Of a stretch of DNA of 11,154 nt, positions 1 through 5,470 are shown one piece after another. Where the stretch lies: the NCBI GenBank assembly GCA_025966255.1, contig JAOPVG010000613.1, forward strand, positions 1 through 11,154, in the 5' to 3' direction. Every line of letters begins with the position of its first letter. Position 1 is the stretch's first letter. Made by a program: the position numbers and the translations under genes. The notes under the pieces are model-generated. The model was not told where the DNA came from and made no database searches. It worked only from the letters and a program-made list of their open reading frames with translations. The DNA comes from Jatrophihabitans sp. Lineage in GTDB: Bacteria; Actinomycetota; Actinomycetes; Mycobacteriales; Jatrophihabitantaceae.

Positions 1-515
1 CAGCGTCCACCGGCGGTGACGAAGATCTTCTCGCCGTTGAGCACGTAGTGGTCGCCGTCCAGGACCGCCGTCGTGCGCACCGCCGCGGAGTCCGACCCGA
101 AGCTCGGCTCGGTGATCGCCATCGAGGCCCACAGGTGCCCGAAGCGCTCGAGTTGCTCGTCGTCGGCGACGGACGCGATGGCGGCGTTGCCCAGGCCCTG
201 CCGCGGCATGGAGAGCACCAGCGCGACGTCGCCCCAGCACGCCTCCATCACCGACAACATGCCGGACATGTTGGTGCCGTTGCGGTTGCCGGTGTCCTTG
301 CCCGAGCTGTCGCGGCGCACGCCACCTGCGCCGGTGGACGTCTCGCCCGAGGCGTTCATGCCGTCGATCAGCGAGGCGAGCATGTCCAGTTCCTTGGGGT
401 ACTCGTGTTCGGAGCGGTCGTACCTGCGCGAGATGGGACGGAAGATCTCCGTCGAGACCTGGTGCGCCTGATTGATCAGCATGCCGAATTTCTTCGGCGT
501 CTCGAGGTTGATCAT
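1..515 (-). CDS. acyl-CoA dehydrogenase, N-terminal part (cut by window edge)
   Basis: Flavoprotein of the acyl-CoA dehydrogenase family, expected to introduce the alpha-beta double bond into an acyl-CoA thioester in the cytoplasm. Only the first 171 residues are present; the gene continues beyond base 1. Residues 1-130 form the helical N-terminal domain. The family's FAD/substrate-contact motif is seen as ITEPSFGSD at about 134-142, followed by DGDHYVLNGEKIFVTAGG, where the middle beta domain begins. A polar Gly/Ser/Thr/Arg-rich insertion sits at about 56-82, between the first helices. The ATG at 515 is preceded by GAGG seven bases upstream, a good ribosome-binding site. It lies 68 bp downstream of a second, co-oriented dehydrogenase gene and is probably cotranscribed with it. 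Family assignment is firm; the substrate cannot be told. Confidence 0.9.
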   Translation of the reverse strand, partial: MINLETPKKFGMLINQAHQVSTEIFRPISRRYDRSEHEYPKELDMLASLIDGMNASGETSTGAGGVRRDSSGKDTGNRNGTNMSGMLSVMEACWGDVALVLSMPRQGLGNAAIASVADDEQLERFGHLWASMAITEPSFGSDSAAVRTTAVLDGDHYVLNGEKIFVTAGGR

Positions 516-518
516 TTA

Positions 519-574
519 CTGACCTCGCTCCGCTCGGGCCGACGCCTGCCGACTGTGCCGCTGACTCGCTCCGC
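519..574. repeat. pair of direct repeats between the two dehydrogenase genes
   Basis: CTGACCTCGCTCCGC at 519-533 recurs as CTGACTCGCTCCGC at 561-574, identical apart from one missing C, 42 bp apart. Together they fill most of the 68-bp gap between the dehydrogenase genes. On the coding (minus) strand the downstream copy supplies the ribosome-binding site (GCGAGG) of the 515 start. It could be a small dispersed element or a local duplication; there is no convincing hairpin. Confidence 0.6.
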
Positions 575-583
575 AAGCGTCGC

Positions 584-1912
584 TCATACCAACACCACAC
601 CTTCCATGACGCCGGCGGCCCGCAGATCGCGGTACCAGCGCTCCACCGGATGTTCCTTCACGTAGCCGTGCCCGCCGAGCAGTTGCACGCCGTTGCTGCC
701 GATCTGCATGCCGTACTCGGCGGTCAGGCGCCGCGCCAGCCCGGCCTCGCGGGCGAAGCTCTGGCCCTGGTCGGCGCGTGAAGCAGCCCGCAGCGTCACC
801 AGCCGCGCACCTTCGAGTTCGATGCCCATGTCGGCGACCATGAACGCGACGGCCTGCCGGTTGCTGATCGGCTCGCCGAAGGCCTGCCGCTGGTTCACAT
901 AGGGGATGACGTAGTCGAGGACGGCCCGGCCGGTGCCCAGGGCCAGCGCGGCCCAGCCGATGCGGCCGAGCCGGATGCAGTCGGCGTAGACCTCGGCGGC
1001 GGCCCCGCCGAGCAGCGCCGTCGCGGGCAGCGACACGTCTTCGAGAACGAGCCGGCCGGTGGCCGCGGCCCGCAGCCCCATCGCCGGCTCGGCTTCGATG
1101 AGCACCCCGGACGTGCCGGATTCGACGATGAACAGCGCGGGCCCGCCGTCGAGCTCGGCGGCGACGATGAACAACTCGGCCGTAGCGGCCCGGGGGACCA
1201 GCGACTTGATCCCGTTGAGCATGAACCCCTTACCGCTGCGCGTGGCCGTGGTCTTCAGGACGAACGGGTCGAACAGTGGCCGTGGCTCCAGGACGGCGAG
1301 CGCGGCGGCCGGGACGTCGTCGCCGACGAAGGACGGCAGGTAGGTGGCCTGCTGCGACTCGTCTCCCCAGAGGGCGAGTGCGTTGCTCACGCCGGCGGGC
1401 GCGAGGCTGGCCACGGCCAGGCCCATGTCGCCGTGGGCGAGCGCCTCGGCGACCAGCACGCTGGTGGTGGCCGACCGCTCGGCACCCATGCCGCCGAGCG
1501 CCTCGGGTACGCCGAGGAGCGTGACGCCGAGCTCGGCGACCGACTGCTTGAGGACGGTGTCCGGAGCGCTGCACTCGGTGTCCGCCTCCGCGGCGGCCGG
1601 ACGCAGCTTCTCGGCGGCGAACTCACGGGTGGCGTCGACGATCATCTTCTGTTCGTCGGTGGGCGTGAGGTCGAACAGGCCGCGATCACCGGAGGTGTGC
1701 TGGCGCTCGGGCTTGCCCCGCTTCTGGACCGCGGCAAACCTGCGGTTCGCGACGCCGACCGAGCGGAAGCCGACTCGGCTGCCCTTGAACACGGCCGTCT
1801 CGATGGGCCCCCGCAGTTTGAGCTTGTCGATCACGGCCACACCGGCGAGCCGGTTCAGTGCGGCCAGCCCGACGCCCATCGCATCGCGTCCGCGCCTGTT
1901 ACGCCCTGGCAT
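584..1912 (-). CDS. acyl-CoA dehydrogenase, second subunit-like (442 aa)
   Basis: Acyl-CoA dehydrogenase family protein. A basic, low-conservation N-terminal extension of about 78 residues precedes the usual fold, which starts near GLFDLTPTDEQ (79-89). The beta domain contains MGLRAAATGRLVLEDV. The C-terminal helical domain contains LLGGHGYVKEHPVERWYRDLR, the flavin-site region. The glutamate in MEG (about residue 437) aligns with the catalytic base of medium-chain dehydrogenases. Two oddities: the usual (S/T)ExxxxSD flavin motif is replaced by VLEPRPLFDP, and the protein stops only five residues after that MEG, losing the usual final helix turn. The ATG at 1912 is chosen over GTG 1918 because AGGAG (1918-1922) is spaced 5 bp from the ATG but overlaps the GTG. 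It leads the two-gene dehydrogenase operon; a heteromeric enzyme with the downstream product is plausible but inferred. Confidence 0.88.
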   Translation of the reverse strand: MPGRNRRGRDAMGVGLAALNRLAGVAVIDKLKLRGPIETAVFKGSRVGFRSVGVANRRFAAVQKRGKPERQHTSGDRGLFDLTPTDEQKMIVDATREFAAEKLRPAAAEADTECSAPDTVLKQSVAELGVTLLGVPEALGGMGAERSATTSVLVAEALAHGDMGLAVASLAPAGVSNALALWGDESQQATYLPSFVGDDVPAAALAVLEPRPLFDPFVLKTTATRSGKGFMLNGIKSLVPRAATAELFIVAAELDGGPALFIVESGTSGVLIEAEPAMGLRAAATGRLVLEDVSLPATALLGGAAAEVYADCIRLGRIGWAALALGTGRAVLDYVIPYVNQRQAFGEPISNRQAVAFMVADMGIELEGARLVTLRAASRADQGQSFAREAGLARRLTAEYGMQIGSNGVQLLGGHGYVKEHPVERWYRDLRAAGVMEGVVLV

Positions 1913-1917
1913 CAGCA

Positions 1918-1922
1918 CTCCT
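1918..1922 (-). promoter_or_regulatory. ribosome-binding site deciding the 1912 start
   Basis: AGGAG on the minus strand ends 5 nt before the ATG at 1912. It overlaps the upstream in-frame GTG at 1918, which therefore cannot use it. Confidence 0.6.
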
Positions 1923-1946
1923 GAAAGTCAGTGGTACACCTAGTTC

Positions 1947-1980
1947 CGGGTAAATCTACCCGCCAGTAGCTTCGATGCAA
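1947..1980 (-). promoter_or_regulatory. sigma-70-like promoter with palindromic operator candidate
   Basis: Read on the minus strand, TTGCAT (1975-1980), a 16-bp spacer and TAGATT (1953-1958) form a reasonable -35/-10 pair, putting the transcript start near 1946 and leaving a leader of about 34 nt to the ATG at 1912. The -10 box lies inside the palindrome CGGGTAAATCTACCCG (1947-1962), whose arms are 6 perfect bases around a 4-base centre. A dimeric repressor bound there would block the promoter. The regulator is unknown; TetR- or GntR-type control of fatty-acid genes is a family-level guess. Confidence 0.45.
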
Positions 1981-2024
1981 TGCCGTCGCGACCGAAGCCG
2001 TGCCCATTCGCACGAACCGGCGCG

Positions 2025-2050
2025 GGAACGCGGTTTGACTAAGCTTCGTT
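2025..2050 (+). promoter_or_regulatory. candidate ECF-sigma promoter (GGAAC-N17-CGTT)
   Basis: GGAAC at 2025-2029, preceded by G, is followed after 17 bases by CGTT at 2047-2050. This fits the SigE/SigH/SigR class of stress promoters in actinomycetes (GGAAC-N16/17-CGTT). Transcription would start near 2058, giving a leader of about 50 nt to the GTG at 2110. A TTGACT hexamer at 2035-2040 lies within it but has no -10 partner at normal spacing. This is a motif match only. Confidence 0.35.
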
Positions 2051-2094
2051 CATCAAGATGAGGCACCGAAATGGTGTCGCGTGATCGAGATTCT

Positions 2095-2100
2095 AGGAGG
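2095..2100 (+). promoter_or_regulatory. strong ribosome-binding site deciding the 2110 start
   Basis: AGGAGG is followed by 9 bases and GTG 2110. It would be inside the coding region if the upstream in-frame ATG at 2071 were used, so it argues for the shorter protein. Confidence 0.7.
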
Positions 2101-2109
2101 AAGGCCCCC

Positions 2110-2889
2110 GTGTCCAACCCCGCGCTCAACAGGTTCGGCCGTGCAGTAGGGGGCCAGCCCACGCCCTCCGCGGCCGATTTGCAGGGCATGTACGACCAGC
2201 CCGCGTACGCGGGTCCGCGTCAAGGCTCCAGTTACATGACGCTGGACGATGTCGTCCAGCGCACCGCCGCGATGCTCGGCACGCTCCTGGTGGCCGGGGC
2301 GGTTGCCTGGTTCGCACTGCCTGACCGGTTGTTCCTCCCGGCGCTGATCATCTCCGCGGTCGCCGGCCTGGGTCTCGGCCTGTTCATGTCGTTCACCATG
2401 AAGGTGAACGCCGCGACCGCTCTGATCTATTCGGTCTTTGAAGGGGTGCTGCTCGGCGCCATCAGCCATCTGTTCGAGCAGCGCTATCCCGGCATCGTCA
2501 TCCAGGCGGTCGTCGGCACGGCCATGGTCGCCGGAGGCATGCTGTTCGTCTACAAGATCGGCGCCGTCCGGGTCACGCCCAAGCTGACCCGCATCGTCGT
2601 CGGCGCCACCATCGGCGTCTTCGGCCTGATGCTCGTCAACCTCATCGCCTACCTGTTCACCCCGGACGGCCTCGGGCTTCGCTCCGGTGGGCCGATGGCG
2701 GTCATCTTCAGCCTGGTGTGCATCGTCATCGCCGCGTTCAACCTGGTGCTCGACTTCGACATGATCGAGCGTGGCATCCGGCAGGGCGCGCCGAAGAAGC
2801 TCGCCTGGTACGCGTCCTTCGCTCTCACGGTGACGCTGATCTGGCTCTACATCGAGATCCTGCGCCTGCTCGGCTACGCGCGCAGGTAG
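2110..2889 (+). CDS. Bax inhibitor-1/YccA family membrane protein (259 aa)
   Basis: Integral membrane protein of the BI-1/YccA (TMBIM-like) family; characterised bacterial members such as Bacillus subtilis YetJ conduct calcium in a pH-dependent way. About 52 polar N-terminal residues precede seven hydrophobic helices at roughly 53-70, 74-95, 101-120, 128-148, 162-182, 194-214 and 232-254. Family marks are YSVFEGVLLGAIS (107-119, with Glu111), LVLDFDMIERG (212-222, with Asp215 and Asp217) and the closing LIWLYIEILRLLGY. The GTG start is set by AGGAGG at 2095-2100; an in-frame ATG at 2071 would add 13 charged residues and places the Shine-Dalgarno inside the gene. It is transcribed away from the dehydrogenases and ends before a strong hairpin. 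Its role in this organism is unknown; I recall an equivalent protein (Rv1072) near fadA3 in M. tuberculosis. Confidence 0.9.
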   Translation: MSNPALNRFGRAVGGQPTPSAADLQGMYDQPAYAGPRQGSSYMTLDDVVQRTAAMLGTLLVAGAVAWFALPDRLFLPALIISAVAGLGLGLFMSFTMKVNAATALIYSVFEGVLLGAISHLFEQRYPGIVIQAVVGTAMVAGGMLFVYKIGAVRVTPKLTRIVVGATIGVFGLMLVNLIAYLFTPDGLGLRSGGPMAVIFSLVCIVIAAFNLVLDFDMIERGIRQGAPKKLAWYASFALTVTLIWLYIEILRLLGYARR

Positions 2890-2907
2890 CCATCGCCAGA
2901 ACGTGAA

Positions 2908-2940
2908 CGAGGGCGGTCCGGGATTACCGGGCCGCCCTCG
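2908..2940. terminator. strong hairpin, probable two-way terminator
   Basis: CGAGGGCGGTCCGG and CCGGGCCGCCCTCG form a 14-bp stem with one G-U pair and a GATTA loop, 18 bp after the BI-1 stop. There is no U-tract, as is common in actinomycetes. The convergent thiolase gene ends at 3054, so the hairpin can serve both transcripts. Confidence 0.75.
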
Positions 2941-2977
2941 TGTTCATGTCCGGCCGGCTATTCCCCCACGGAACTTT

Positions 2978-3025
2978 CATCTCCGGCCTCGCTGATATCT
3001 GATTCAACGAGGCGGGGCTGAGATG
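2978..3025. repeat. imperfect inverted repeat before the thiolase stop
   Basis: CATCTC (2978-2983) and GCCTCG (2986-2991) are matched by CGAGGC (3008-3013) and GAGATG (3020-3025). The internal spacings are unequal (2 and 6 bases) and the loop is 16 bases. It might be a weak second terminator for the thiolase transcript, or chance. Confidence 0.25.
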
Positions 3026-3053
3026 GATGCGCGCGTTTGTGCCAATTTTCGCG

Positions 3054-4274
3054 CTACGACAGGCGCTCGATGATCATGGCCATGCCCTGGCCGCCGCCGA
3101 CACACATCGTCTCCAGGCCGAACTGCTTGTCGTGGGTCTGCAGGGAGTTGATCAGCGTCGTGGTGATCCGGGCGCCGGTCATGCCGAACGGATGGCCGAT
3201 GGCGATCGCTCCGCCGTTGACGTTGAGGCGGTCCAGGTCGATGCCGAGTTCGCGCTGGGAGGCCAGTACCTGCACCGCGAACGCCTCGTTGATCTCGACC
3301 AGATCGATGTCGCCGATGCTCAGGCCCGCCTGGGCGAGGGCCCGCTTGGACGCCTCGACCGGGCCCAGCCCCATGATCTCCGGTGACAGCCCGGAGACGC
3401 CGGTCGCGACGATGCGCGCCAGCGGCGTGAGGCCCAGCGCGGCGGCCTTCTCGTCGCTCATGATGACCACTGCGGCCGCGCCGTCGTTGAGCGGACAGCA
3501 GTTGCCCGCGGTAATGCGCCCGTCCGGCCGGAAGACCGGCTTCAGCCCGGCGACGGCCTCGTAGGTGACACCCGCGCGCGGCCCGTCATCCTTCGCCACG
3601 GTGGTGCCGTCGGGCAGCGTGATCGGGGTGATCTCGCGGGCCCAGAAGCCGGATTCCAGCGCTTTCTCGGTGAGGTTCTGCGAGCGCACGCCGAAGTGGT
3701 CCATGTCCTCGCGGCTGACGCCGCGCAGCAGGGCCACGTTCTCAGCCGTCTGCCCCATCGCGATGTAGACGTCGGGGATCAGGCCGTCCGCACGCGGGTC
3801 GTGCCACTCGGACGCGCCGGATTCGGCGACCTTGGCGGTGCGGGCCATCGCTTCTTCGTAGAGGTCGTTCTTCGTGTTCGGCCAGCCGTCGGCGCTGCCG
3901 TTGGCGAAGCGCGACACCGTCTCCACGCCGGCCGAGACGAACGCGTCGCCCTCGCCGGCCTTGATCGCGTGGAAGGCCATCCGCGACGTCTGCAGCGACG
4001 ACGAGCAGTAGCGGTTGACGGTCGTCCCCGAGAGGAAGTCGTAGCCGAGCTGCACCGCCACGGTGCGCGCGATGTTGAAGCCGGACTCCCCGCCGGGCTG
4101 GCCGCAGCCCATCATCAGGTCGTCGAGGTCGTGCGGGTCGAGGCCCGGTACCTGGTCCAGTGCCGCACGCACGATCTGGGTGGCGAGATCGTCAGGCCGG
4201 ATGCTCACCAGCGAGCCCTTGCCAGCGCGGCCGATGGGCGACCGGGCGGTGGAGACGATCACGGCTTCGGGCAT
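3054..4274 (-). CDS. fadA3: acetyl-CoA acetyltransferase / 3-ketoacyl-CoA thiolase (406 aa)
   Basis: Thiolase family enzyme that cleaves 3-ketoacyl-CoA with CoA, or condenses two acetyl-CoA in reverse; cytoplasmic and usually tetrameric. The three catalytic signatures are intact. The nucleophile Cys90 lies in NRYCSSSLQ, the active-site histidine, about His361, in GGAIAIGHPFGMTG, and the proton-relay cysteine, about Cys391, in CVGGGQGMA. The NEAF motif (INEAFAVQ) is also present. Length is normal for the family. The ATG at 4274 is chosen because AGAGGAG (4280-4286) is spaced 5 bp; the open frame continues upstream to 4349 but that stretch is not thiolase-like. The gene order with the GDSL esterase and cbs matches M. 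tuberculosis fadA3 (Rv1074c), from which the symbol is taken by synteny. Biosynthetic and degradative thiolases cannot be separated by sequence alone here. Confidence 0.9.
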   Translation of the reverse strand: MPEAVIVSTARSPIGRAGKGSLVSIRPDDLATQIVRAALDQVPGLDPHDLDDLMMGCGQPGGESGFNIARTVAVQLGYDFLSGTTVNRYCSSSLQTSRMAFHAIKAGEGDAFVSAGVETVSRFANGSADGWPNTKNDLYEEAMARTAKVAESGASEWHDPRADGLIPDVYIAMGQTAENVALLRGVSREDMDHFGVRSQNLTEKALESGFWAREITPITLPDGTTVAKDDGPRAGVTYEAVAGLKPVFRPDGRITAGNCCPLNDGAAAVVIMSDEKAAALGLTPLARIVATGVSGLSPEIMGLGPVEASKRALAQAGLSIGDIDLVEINEAFAVQVLASQRELGIDLDRLNVNGGAIAIGHPFGMTGARITTTLINSLQTHDKQFGLETMCVGGGQGMAMIIERLS

Positions 4275-4279
4275 GGAAA

Positions 4280-4302
4280 CTCCTCTGGCGGCGGGTAATA
4301 CC
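4280..4302 (-). promoter_or_regulatory. thiolase ribosome-binding site and upstream palindrome
   Basis: AGAGGAG (4280-4286) is the ribosome-binding site of the 4274 start. Just upstream, GGTAATACC (4294-4302) is a perfect odd palindrome. On the minus strand it contains TATTAC, a possible -10 box that would give a leader of about 14 nt. No convincing -35 box is seen. The palindrome shares GGGTAA...TACC with the operator candidate at 1947-1962. Confidence 0.35.
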
Positions 4303-4352
4303 TCCGATGCTGCCACTCCCGTAGCCGGTGTGTCAGCCGGCAGAGACAACAG

Positions 4353-5387
4353 TCATGGTGCGGGCGCTCGCGAGATCGGGACGGCGGTCTCGGGCGACAG
4401 CGCCGGCCCGCGGCGGCGCGGGAGGCGGCGGCGCAGCTGAGCCAGCGGGCCGCTGCGGTTCTCGCTCCGGCCGAATCGCTCGGCCCCCGCGACCTCGGTG
4501 CCGGGGTGGGCGACCGCCTGCGCCGCGGCCCGCGCCACCGGCTTGACCCGCCGGGTCGTGAACGGGCTGGCCGAGCGCGCGCGGGTGCGCAGGCCGAGCG
4601 CATCGAGGGCTGACGGCAGCACCGCCGCCGCCGCCTCGGCGTAGCCGGCCGCGGACGGGTGGAACTGGTCCTCGGAGAAGAACTCGAGGTTCGTCATGAA
4701 CAGCGGCCCGAGCAGGTCGCCGAGCGAGACGGTGCGCCCCCCGGCGCGGACCACGGCCACCGTCTGCTCCTTGGCCATCTTGCGCGACAGCCGCCGCGCG
4801 TAGGCGCGCAGCGGCTGGGCGAGCGGACGGATGGTGCCGAGATCCGGGCAGGTGCCCACCACGACCTCGGCCCCCAGAACCCTCAGCGCGCGCACGGTGT
4901 CCTCAAGGAACGGCACGGCCACCGACGGCTTCGTCAGCTCTGTGACGTCGTTGGCCCCGATCATCACGATGGCCAGCTCCGGACGGGCCCGCCCGAGGGC
5001 GGTGAGCTGGGGGAGGAGCTCGGGCGACTCGGCGCCCACGACCGCCACATTCGTGACGTGGACCGGCCGTCGGGCTGCCTCGGAGATGCCGATCGCGATT
5101 TGGGCGGCCGGAGTGTCGCGGTCACGGTGCACGCCGTAACCGGCCGCGGTCGAGTCACCGAGCATCGCGATGCGGATGGGCGGACGGGTGCGGCTGACGC
5201 CGGCCGCGGCCCAGGTGGTGTCGTGGGACACCGGCGGGGGATCGACCGCGATCGGGATGCGCCGCTTCGCCAGTTTGGTCTCGGCATACATGACGCCCCA
5301 CAGGGCGCCCGACCCCCCGACGGCGACCGCGCTCAGCCCGCCCCCGACGTACAGGGCGAGCCGGCGTCCACGGCGTTGGGGCGTCAC
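4353..5387 (-). CDS. membrane-anchored SGNH/GDSL esterase, Rv1075c-like (344 aa)
   Basis: Serine ester hydrolase of the SGNH/GDSL superfamily, probably anchored in or exported across the membrane. After a short arginine-rich start (MTPQRRGRR) there is a hydrophobic segment at about 10-35. Block I is MLGDSTAAGYG with nucleophile Ser79, block III is IGAND with Asn146, and block V is EDQFHPSAAGY with Asp240 and His243. The last 75 or so residues are a basic, Pro/Ala-rich tail. I choose GTG 5387: a TAACCT -10 box lies 7 nt before it, and the triad numbering then nearly matches what I recall for M. tuberculosis Rv1075c (Ser80/Asp244/His247). An ATG at 5426 would add 13 residues and lacks a ribosome-binding site. 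Substrate unknown. It is separated by 78 bp from the co-oriented thiolase downstream. Confidence 0.85.
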   Translation of the reverse strand: MTPQRRGRRLALYVGGGLSAVAVGGSGALWGVMYAETKLAKRRIPIAVDPPPVSHDTTWAAAGVSRTRPPIRIAMLGDSTAAGYGVHRDRDTPAAQIAIGISEAARRPVHVTNVAVVGAESPELLPQLTALGRARPELAIVMIGANDVTELTKPSVAVPFLEDTVRALRVLGAEVVVGTCPDLGTIRPLAQPLRAYARRLSRKMAKEQTVAVVRAGGRTVSLGDLLGPLFMTNLEFFSEDQFHPSAAGYAEAAAAVLPSALDALGLRTRARSASPFTTRRVKPVARAAAQAVAHPGTEVAGAERFGRSENRSGPLAQLRRRLPRRRGPALSPETAVPISRAPAP

Positions 5388-5394
5388 CGACCAG

Positions 5395-5400
5395 AGGTTA
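5395..5400 (-). promoter_or_regulatory. -10 box for a leaderless esterase transcript
   Basis: TAACCT on the minus strand is followed by 7 bases and GTG 5387. This spacing puts the transcript start at the start codon. No -35 match and no Shine-Dalgarno sequence are seen. Confidence 0.45.
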
Positions 5401-5457
5401 GTGGGCGTGGCTGGAAGCCGGTTCATCGACCGTGGCCGACCACCTCAGTCGGGGCAC

Positions 5458-5463
5458 TAGCGT
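5458..5463 (+). promoter_or_regulatory. -10 box for leaderless cbs transcript
   Basis: TAGCGT is followed by 7 bases and the ATG at 5471, so RNA would begin at or next to the A of the ATG. A weak -35 candidate CCGACC (5436-5441) lies 16 bp upstream. There is no Shine-Dalgarno sequence. Confidence 0.55.
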
Positions 5464-5470
5464 GTCCCGT

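Noticed and set aside
2035..2040. TTGACT as a sigma-70 -35 box for the BI-1 gene
   Set aside because: No TANNNT hexamer lies 16-19 bp downstream; the ECF-type pattern overlapping it fits better.
2071..2109. ATG 2071 as start of the BI-1 gene
   Set aside because: It would place the AGGAGG ribosome-binding site inside the coding region and add 13 charged residues; GTG 2110 has correct spacing.
4324..4341. GCCGG...CCGGC hairpin between esterase and thiolase genes
   Set aside because: Only 5 bp of stem with an 8-base loop, easily found by chance in GC-rich DNA; not called a terminator.
4275..4349. Upstream extension of the thiolase to 4349
   Set aside because: The extra 25 residues are not thiolase-like and the AGAGGAG site points to ATG 4274.
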